NCBI GenBank assembly: GCA_947561715.1
Contig: OX387205.1
Coordinates: forward strand, 6,577,001-6,641,000
DNA length: 64,000 nucleotides
Reading direction: 5' to 3'
DNA from: Ascidia mentula
Lineage: Eukaryota; Chordata; Ascidiacea; Phlebobranchia; Ascidiidae
This document shows positions 58,501 through 64,000 of the stretch, piece after piece; position 1 is the stretch's first letter; every line of letters starts with the position of its first letter. The position numbers and the translations under genes are program-made. A model generated the notes under the pieces. The model did not search any database, was not told the origin of the DNA, and saw only the letters and a program-made list of their open reading frames with translations.

Positions 58501-61500
58501 CAATTTCAGAGAACCAATCCAAAGTGACTGGAAGGTTATGGTAGGTCACAAAAAATAGCCAGAGGTGCCTTTTTTTCACATCTCAACCTTTTTTGGTTCA
58601 TGGCCCCCGTCGTTAAAAATATTTCCATATACACAATTCCTATTCATTCTCAGTTTTAACAATGCAACTTGCAGTGACATTACTGCTGCATGATCGCAGC
58701 GAAACCAATTAAATATTTTTTTTAATGACAAAACTTTTTTTGATGATATAAAACATTAAAGTTTTAAACTAGAATCATTTTTTCCGACTTTTGGTTACAA
58801 ACATATTTTTATTCTGCTGTAACAGTTTAGTTCTGAATCTGACTGAGGTTTTGGGTTCTTCATTTAAAAAAAATATAATGGTTGGTTGTATATATGCTAA
58901 CTATGAAAGAAGATGTAAGATATTGTGTTTTTTGTATACTAGATTATGATGTATAACTTTGTGAGCTGCATCCAGATGGCCACTGTTTTGACCTATAAGG
59001 TCTCATCAGTGCAGCTTGGTGTAACTATTGACAATCTTGTGGGCGAAATGGCCAGACAAAGCTTTTCACTTTGTAGTGACTATACAGTCACTGTCATCTG
59101 TTGGGCACAAAACTAGGTGCAACCATTTATAAAAACAAGCTGAAAACACTATAGCTAAGCAAAAGCTATACCCATGGCCATGGTGCTATGCATCATATTA
59201 TTGGCTTCCTGCTTATTTATATGATGTATACTCTTCATAAGGTCATAGTTTAGCAAATATTAAATTTTTTTAGGTGAAAAACTTATAAACAACTGCTTGC
59301 CTGTTACTTGTTTAATGTATAATAAGTTGCTTGTTGTTGTAGTGTTTTAGCCATAAAAAGTTGGTTATGTTATGTAACTAACATGACAATTTCACTTGCT
59401 GCATGATAATGCACTATGTTATGCTAAAGTATTGTTGCTCTTTTTTGTGTGTGTCAAATATTATTTGATAGTATTTTACCAATAACATAGCCTGGCAATG
59501 TATAGATTAATCTCATAAAATCGTTATATGTAGCTTATTGAACTACAATAAGCTGCAGACAGATGGCCACTGTTTCGACCTAAAAGGTCTCATCAGTGCA
59601 GCTGGTGTGACTTTCAGACGACTTTGCTGACCAAACAGCCAAGCAAAGACTTCCACAATCATAAGATAAGCAAAGTGGAGCCAATAATATGAATTGTGTG
59701 AGCTGTTCAATTCATATTATTGGCTCCTCTTTGCTTACAATATTTTCAAGTTCATGAACTGTAAAAACTAAACACATTTTGCTTCAGGTGTTTTAATGGT
59801 GTTCCTCTTTGGAATTGTTACTGAAACATTGATTGTTTTAATCCCTTTGCCATTTGGCCTTCCAAACCTTCCACCTTTGCTTGGTAAGAGGTTTAAACTA
59901 CTTCTTCAGTAGAATATCCAGAAATTTGAAAAGTTGTATGCAGATTGCTTTGCTGTAACATAATTCGATAATACTAATTACCTAAAAAAGAATTCTTGGG
60001 TTTTTCACTTATGTTGCCAAAAGTGTAAATATAATACAGAAGCAGCATAGCTTTTGTGAAATTTCTTTCAAAAATCTAGGCTTAAGAAGACTGACTCGAG
60101 GAATTATAATTTTGAAAATGGTTGCACAAAATTTCAAAAAAGCTATGCTGCTTCTGTCTTAAAAAAAGCTCAGCAAAAATAGTTATCATTTACTACTTTT
60201 ACTGAGCTTTGAAACCAAAACTATTTGGTTTACAGCTTCCTTGTTTATGGGGATTATACTCCGCAATGTTCCTGTTATTAATGTTGCAAAGGAAATTAAT
60301 CCAGACTGGTCATTTACTCTGCGACAAATGGCTCTTGGTGTTATCTTGGGTGAAGCTGGAGTTGAAGTTGACAAAGAGGTATATATGTGTTTGGTATGAA
60401 ATTTTTGATTTGCTACAACGAAATTTTAAATTTCCCTGCATAATTGTGAGAAAGATTGAACTTTTTGTAAATGAATAGATGATGAGAAAACTAAAGTCTG
60501 TTGTTCCACGTCTGGCCTTTTCCCCTTGTTTGTCAGAAGCAATTGCATATGGAATATTTTCACATTTGATACTTGATTTGCCTTGGCTATGGTCCTTTAT
60601 GCTTGGGTAGGTAGCAACAAATATGAACAAACTATACTGTAACAGGTAACTTTATGGAAAACATCCTTTCTTTGATTAACACAAGTAAATAAGGATTATT
60701 GCAGTTAATTTGGAGCATAATTGCAAGTGTGTACAATGTTTCAACAATTTTTTTTTCTTTGACAAATATTTGTCCATGAAAGCTAATTCAAAGGAAATTA
60801 AATTTTTTGGATGCAAATATAGTTTTGTGTAAAGCAGCCAAAATGGGGAGTGGTTCTGGGTAATTAAATTCCCAAGTATAAACCATTTTTGGGATAAATT
60901 TGTAGTGGAAAAAACGAAATAGTTTAGTGGAAAAAATGAAATAAAAAAATAAATAAGTACTGTGTTATGTAATCATTATTAAAAAGGTTGGTTTAATTGG
61001 TGCAACTTTTTTTTTATTCCTTTACCGCTATTATTGGTTTAGTTTTTAATTTTTTAGAGTGACAGGGTAAAGATATAGTTTAAAAAATGTAAATGATGTG
61101 TACATATATCTGATATGATGGGAAATCCTAAAATGTCAATGTGAAGAAAGTTTATTAAACTGAAACATACTGATGACTATAAATAGGGGCCACATATATA
61201 ACTAATTTGCATACATAAAAATCATTGTTTTCTTTGGAGTTCTTGTATTAGGAAGTTGATCCAATGGGTTGTCCAGGATAAGGACAAAGTTTGAAATACA
61301 GTTTAAATTTCCCTTGGTATGTGTCGTTTGTTAAATTTCAGTTGCTTACTTTGATTTGAACATTGATCGTTTAATTGAAAAGGGGATACTATCATGGATG
61401 GCATAATCATAAAAAGTATATCAGTTGGTATAAAATAAATAATGTATTTTGTGTGAATTTGCCAAGGGTGGCTGGGATACAATCGAGTAAAAAAACTATG

Positions 61501-64000
61501 TTGTTAATAATGCAAATAAATGTATTGTCAAAGACTTAGGAACCTAATATTGTGGGTTTTCACGATACTCTTTTTACAGGTTTGTTTGTGGTGCTGTAGC
61601 TCCAGCCTGTGTGGTTCCATCAATGATTAAGTTTCAAGCGAAGGGTCTTGGAGTAAGTATTTTCATTTTAGCAGCATAAAGGTTAACAAAAATAAGGACA
61701 TACTTATGTGCAAACTATCAGCATGCCGGATAAAAACAGATCACCAATATCATATACTTGTCTGCACAAAGTTTACTACTTTCTTATTTATGATGAGGGG
61801 TGCAAAGTTAACTGAAAATTCTGATAGCTGCCACAAGTCAACCTGTACCCATTTAGCCTTGCTTAAACAATTTACACTTGAGAGTTATTGACAGACAAAT
61901 CTTCATACATATAAATTAAAATGTAAATGTCCTATTGGAAAGGTCTTCATAACACCAAAAAACTACAATTGCAATGTCAATATATTACTTTTATGTCTCA
62001 TTAGGTAGGTCATGGAGTTCCTACTCTATTGATGGCTGCTGCCTCCATAGATGACATTATTGCAATAAATGGGTTTAATATTTTGCTAACCATTACATTT
62101 TCAACAGGTTTGTAAAATATTGTCTAAATATATTTTGTTCTTAAATTACATATCCAGTGTATGTTACATGTAATATATTTTGTATTTCAAAACCAGCACA
62201 TAAAAAAATATGTTACATGAGTTTGGCAATGCAATATGACCTGTCCTCAGTTTTTTTGATGCAAATTGTAAGGTCCCCAGCACTTGATGACTTTGACACC
62301 CCTGACGTAAAATAAGAAGGGCATTTTTTTGTGTATGTGCAATCTTAAAACAGTAAAGAAATATAGATAGTAAGTTTGCAGCAACAATTTCTGCTAGGCC
62401 TGATGTTATGCCAATGTGTTGACAGGAGGAATTTGGTTTGATTTACTGAATGCGTTATTTGAAATTGTGTTCGGATTTGCTTTTGGAATTGTAACAGGGC
62501 TACTGATGTGGCTTTTTCCAGATCCAAGACAGGTGAAAATACTAAAAGGAATTGTAGTTATTTTGGGAGTCACACAAACCCAAACTTTATTTGCTGTACA
62601 ACATCATACAGTTTGTAGTTAATCAGTACACTGTCTTTTTCTGCTCAAATGGATAGTTACGATAAGTTTAGTCCTTTAAATCAGGGTTTCCCAAACTTTT
62701 TTGTAAACATGTTTTTTTCGGACCCCTAATCTTCAGATCATTTTTCCCATGTTATCAATGGAAAATACTACAAAACAATATCAACAGTAACGAATCATGT
62801 TTATTTACAGAGCTATATTGTGCTAGACAAACTCTTCAGTCCGAGTTTACGCATAGTCTGGACTCGACACACAATTTAGTTTGATGTAATCACACAATCA
62901 CCTGTAACTTTACTCCACAAAACAGCAAATACGACCTTAACCTTAGAATATGTCACCGGCAATTAGTGTGAATTCCCACGTCATAGACGCGTAGTAAAAT
63001 AAACAATTGTGAACAACGTTGAAATAAAAGATAGTGTAAGAACCATTCAAAAGTGAAGTAATTGTCCACTATACGTATTGTACAGCTTATGAAACCACTC
63101 AAGTTATAAATTACTGCAGTGAATTCTACTTACGCACTGTATGAAACTGAACAGTTGTTTATTTAAATATATCTTTACAGACCCCCAGTTTGGTTTAAAT
63201 AACCTCAAAATGGTATATTCTTTTTAAGCACATGTGTTTGTAGACCTTTAGTTTATTTATTATAATAACACATAAATCAGATGCAGATAAATGTATCTTT
63301 ATTGGGATTTAATAAACATATTGGTAAAAATGTTTATACAGTTACCAATTTTGATTAAAACAATTATACTCCTTGGTCTTTAGCATAACGTAGTTAGAGA
63401 CAGGACTATTTTACTGGTTGGAACTTCATGGCTACTTATTTTTGCAACCAATATCATTGATGTTCCTGGTGCTGGAACTCTAGGAACATTAACCTGTTCT
63501 TTTGTCGCATCAATTGGTTGGCCTCCACAACAAATGGTGAGTGTCAAATTTGAATGAAGTGTGTAAAGCTCTTTTAGAAAATTTGAGTTTTATTGAGATT
63601 ATAATATTGTTCCTACCAGCAGTTTATATGCATAATGCTGCTCTGACAATACTTTTTCGCATGCTTTGCCTGTCAGCAAGGTTTGTTCAGAGATGTGGAC
63701 TGAGTACTTTCAAAATAGAGAACCTATTACTCTTGTCCAAAGTGGACATGCCAATGAACATATACCATTTAATGGGTTTTGACCATTGGGAAACATAATC
63801 TAGTGAAAACAAGACCTGTCTATGCATAAAACTTTCTGATGCTACACTTGTCCAAACAACTAAGCTACTTTTCTCTAAAGCAGCAAAACACCAGAAAATG
63901 GCATAACATTTATACAAAGGTGCTTATAGATTTTGTTGTATTTTATGGAAAGATCTGAAAATAAACAATGTTAGTCAGCATGGGGGCAGTTTGAGGCCAC
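49563..64000 (+). CDS. SLC9B: SLC9B-type sodium/proton antiporter (NHA1/NHA2 family), 3' end outside window
   Basis: A multi-pass membrane antiporter exchanging Na+ (or Li+) for H+. Twelve coding exons are visible: 49563-49618, 54078-54103, 54270-54473, 56961-57077, 57770-57856, 59788-59883, 60236-60378, 60479-60606, 61580-61652, 62005-62107, 62426-62532 and 63384-63536. All join in phase, encoding 431 residues before the edge. Family landmarks are WSITALGGGFALPGGNLFG, LPFGLPNLPPLLG, ILRNVPVI and GVPTLLMAAASIDDI. The adjacent aspartates D326-D327 match the ion-binding pair of NHA2. The first four exons encode a hydrophilic N-terminus. The end of exon 4 (CGT G, then GTATTG) is chosen because its phase fits exon 5; an alternative 3' extension would stop at 57124. 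Introns carry hammerhead repeats and foldbacks. Exon 1 is the least certain. Confidence 0.92.
50036..52290. other. SLC9B intron 1, left part, nothing recognised
   Basis: AT-rich intron sequence. Short open frames on both strands lack motifs. No clear mobile element was found before 52290. Confidence 0.35.
52291..52327 (-). repeat. Two CCACCTAGTGAT words, CTCF-like core
   Basis: CGCCACCTAGTGATAACC and TCCACCTAGTGATTG lie 24 bp apart. The first contains, on the minus strand, CACTAGGTGGCG, as at 9410. It resembles the vertebrate CTCF core; function here is unknown. Confidence 0.35.
52942..53474. mobile_element. Foldback element with about 120-bp inverted arms
   Basis: Left arm 52942-53070 and right arm 53365-53474 are inverted copies sharing ACAATG(A/C)TGCAG, AAAGATTGGC, GAAAATGCATTG, AAACGCGTGTA and GTTTAGGCAAAGCA. 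The middle is unique and non-coding. I see no clear target duplication and no hammerhead core. Confidence 0.75.
54605..55100 (+). repeat. Dispersed repeat C, copy 2 (empty site)
   Basis: Diverged direct copy of 48674-49298 without the 147-bp insertion; its GAAAGGTCACTTTA at 54837-54850 is the empty target. It lies in an SLC9B intron. Confidence 0.8.
55101..56960. other. SLC9B intron stretch with a GC-richer unclassified patch
   Basis: From 55380 to about 55900 the base composition rises, with CGGGGTACGCCCCCGC and TCGATTGAAAATCGG palindromes. It looks like part of an old mobile element, but I find no ends or motif. The rest is plain AT-rich intron. Confidence 0.3.
57303..57323 (+). repeat. 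(AC)n microsatellite
   Basis: About ten AC dinucleotides in an SLC9B intron. Confidence 0.9.
58040..58215 (+). mobile_element. Hammerhead repeat unit, plus-strand copy
   Basis: Extends from GGTCAGCAAAGTCGTCTGAA, through the ribozyme motif, to CACAATTCATATTATTGGCTCC and CACTTTACTTATCTGACC. Both flanking modules recur, inverted, at 59600-59760. Non-coding. The exact ends are not determined. Confidence 0.65.
58107..58157 (+). ncRNA. Type I hammerhead ribozyme motif, copy 1
   Basis: In order: stem I strand GCCGCA, core CTGATGA, stem II GACC...GTC (one mismatch), GAAA, stem III CAG-TGGCCAT-CTG, cleavage triplet GTC, stem I strand TGCAGC (one mismatch). All core bases are intact. It lies in an SLC9B intron within a repeat that also contains CACAATTCATATTATTGGCTCC. 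Confidence 0.8.
58965..59015 (-). ncRNA. Hammerhead motif, copy 2, decayed
   Basis: The same 51-nt layout on the minus strand, with a perfect six-pair stem I and good stem II. GAAA is AAAA and the cleavage triplet is altered, so self-cleavage is not expected. It records an older copy of the same repeat. Confidence 0.75.
59545..59745 (-). mobile_element. Hammerhead repeat unit, minus-strand copy
   Basis: On the minus strand: ATTCATATTATTGGCTCCACTT, a unique 45-bp piece, GGTCAGCAAAGTCGTCTGAA, then the ribozyme motif. Relative to the plus copy the modules are in circularly permuted order around the cleavage site, as expected of monomers from a tandem or circular template. Confidence 0.6.
59552..59602 (-). 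ncRNA. Type I hammerhead ribozyme motif, copy 3, perfect consensus
   Basis: Minus strand: GCTGCA, CTGATGA, stem II GACCT-TTT-AGGTC, GAAA, stem III CAG-TGGCCAT-CTG, GTC, TGCAGC. Stem I is six perfect pairs, stem II five, stem III four counting A15.1-U16.1. Every conserved core base is present, and cleavage would follow GUC. The repeat continues into a CAATTCATATTATTGGCTCC palindrome at 59688-59740. Confidence 0.85.
60036..60157. repeat. 30-bp inverted repeat hairpin in an SLC9B intron
   Basis: ACAGAAGCAGCATAGCTTTT(G)TGAAATTT and its complement flank a 62-bp loop. It could be a small MITE or a structured intron RNA. No target duplication seen. Confidence 0.6.
62682..63193. mobile_element. Probable degraded hAT-like element in an SLC9B intron
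   Basis: Starts CAGGGTTTCCCAAACTTTTTTG, a typical hAT terminus. A GTTTAAAT at 63194-63201 resembles the left flank CTTTAAAT, suggesting the right end lies just before it, but the right terminus itself is worn. Non-coding. Confidence 0.4.

Noticed and set aside
61150-61190. CTGATGA in an SLC9B intron
   Set aside because: No GAAA and no complementary stem I blocks nearby.

Overview
The window is animal nuclear DNA: AT-rich, with spliced genes (GT-AG introns of about 0.1-4.5 kb) and dense transposable elements. The three recognisable host genes are ordinary animal genes. The mix of BEL/Pao and Ty3/Gypsy fossils, hAT-like MITEs, an animal-type EnSpm/CACTA transposon and hammerhead-ribozyme repeats suggests an invertebrate. 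My best guess is a tunicate such as an ascidian, but nothing here proves the species.

Layout. 0-0.6 kb: last two coding exons of a Rab5 GTPase (+). 1.9-6.2 kb: a complete six-exon dolichyldiphosphatase gene (DOLPP1, -), convergent with Rab5, with MITEs in its introns. 6.2-11.2 kb: repeats, including a 188-bp tandem array and a decayed zinc-knuckle ORF1-like gene. 11.2-19.3 kb: a BEL/Pao fossil (-) with both LTRs and a 5-bp target duplication; its right LTR carries a 725-bp hammerhead-bearing insertion. 20.1-22.2 kb: a second, partial BEL/Pao fossil. 22.3-28.6 kb: MITEs and repeats. 28.6-38.1 kb: a third BEL/Pao fossil split by a 6.7-kb EnSpm/CACTA transposon (30103-36785). That transposon has CACTG termini, a CA target duplication, an uninterrupted 803-aa DDE transposase and an eight-exon second gene of 449 aa, so it looks complete. 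38.1-46.2 kb: SINEs, foldback repeats and weak exon candidates. 46.2-47.8 kb: a Ty3/Gypsy fossil interrupted by a small foldback insertion with a 16-bp duplication. 49.6-64 kb: at least twelve exons of an SLC9B-type Na+/H+ antiporter (+), running off the right edge.

The strongest unusual signal is a set of repeats carrying type I hammerhead ribozyme cores (CTGATGA, stem II, GAAA). Three 51-nt copies lie in one SLC9B intron, one of them with perfect stems and a GUC cleavage triplet. One lies in a 147-bp insertion at 48.9 kb with a 12-bp target duplication and a matching empty site at 54.8 kb. Two lie head to head in the BEL LTR insertion, which has a 15-bp duplication. Related foldbacks sit at 41.8 and 47.3 kb. 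Duplications of 12-16 bp point to copying by target-primed reverse transcription, as in LINE- or Penelope-driven elements. The genes show no shared pathway; the window is housekeeping genes separated by layered mobile DNA.
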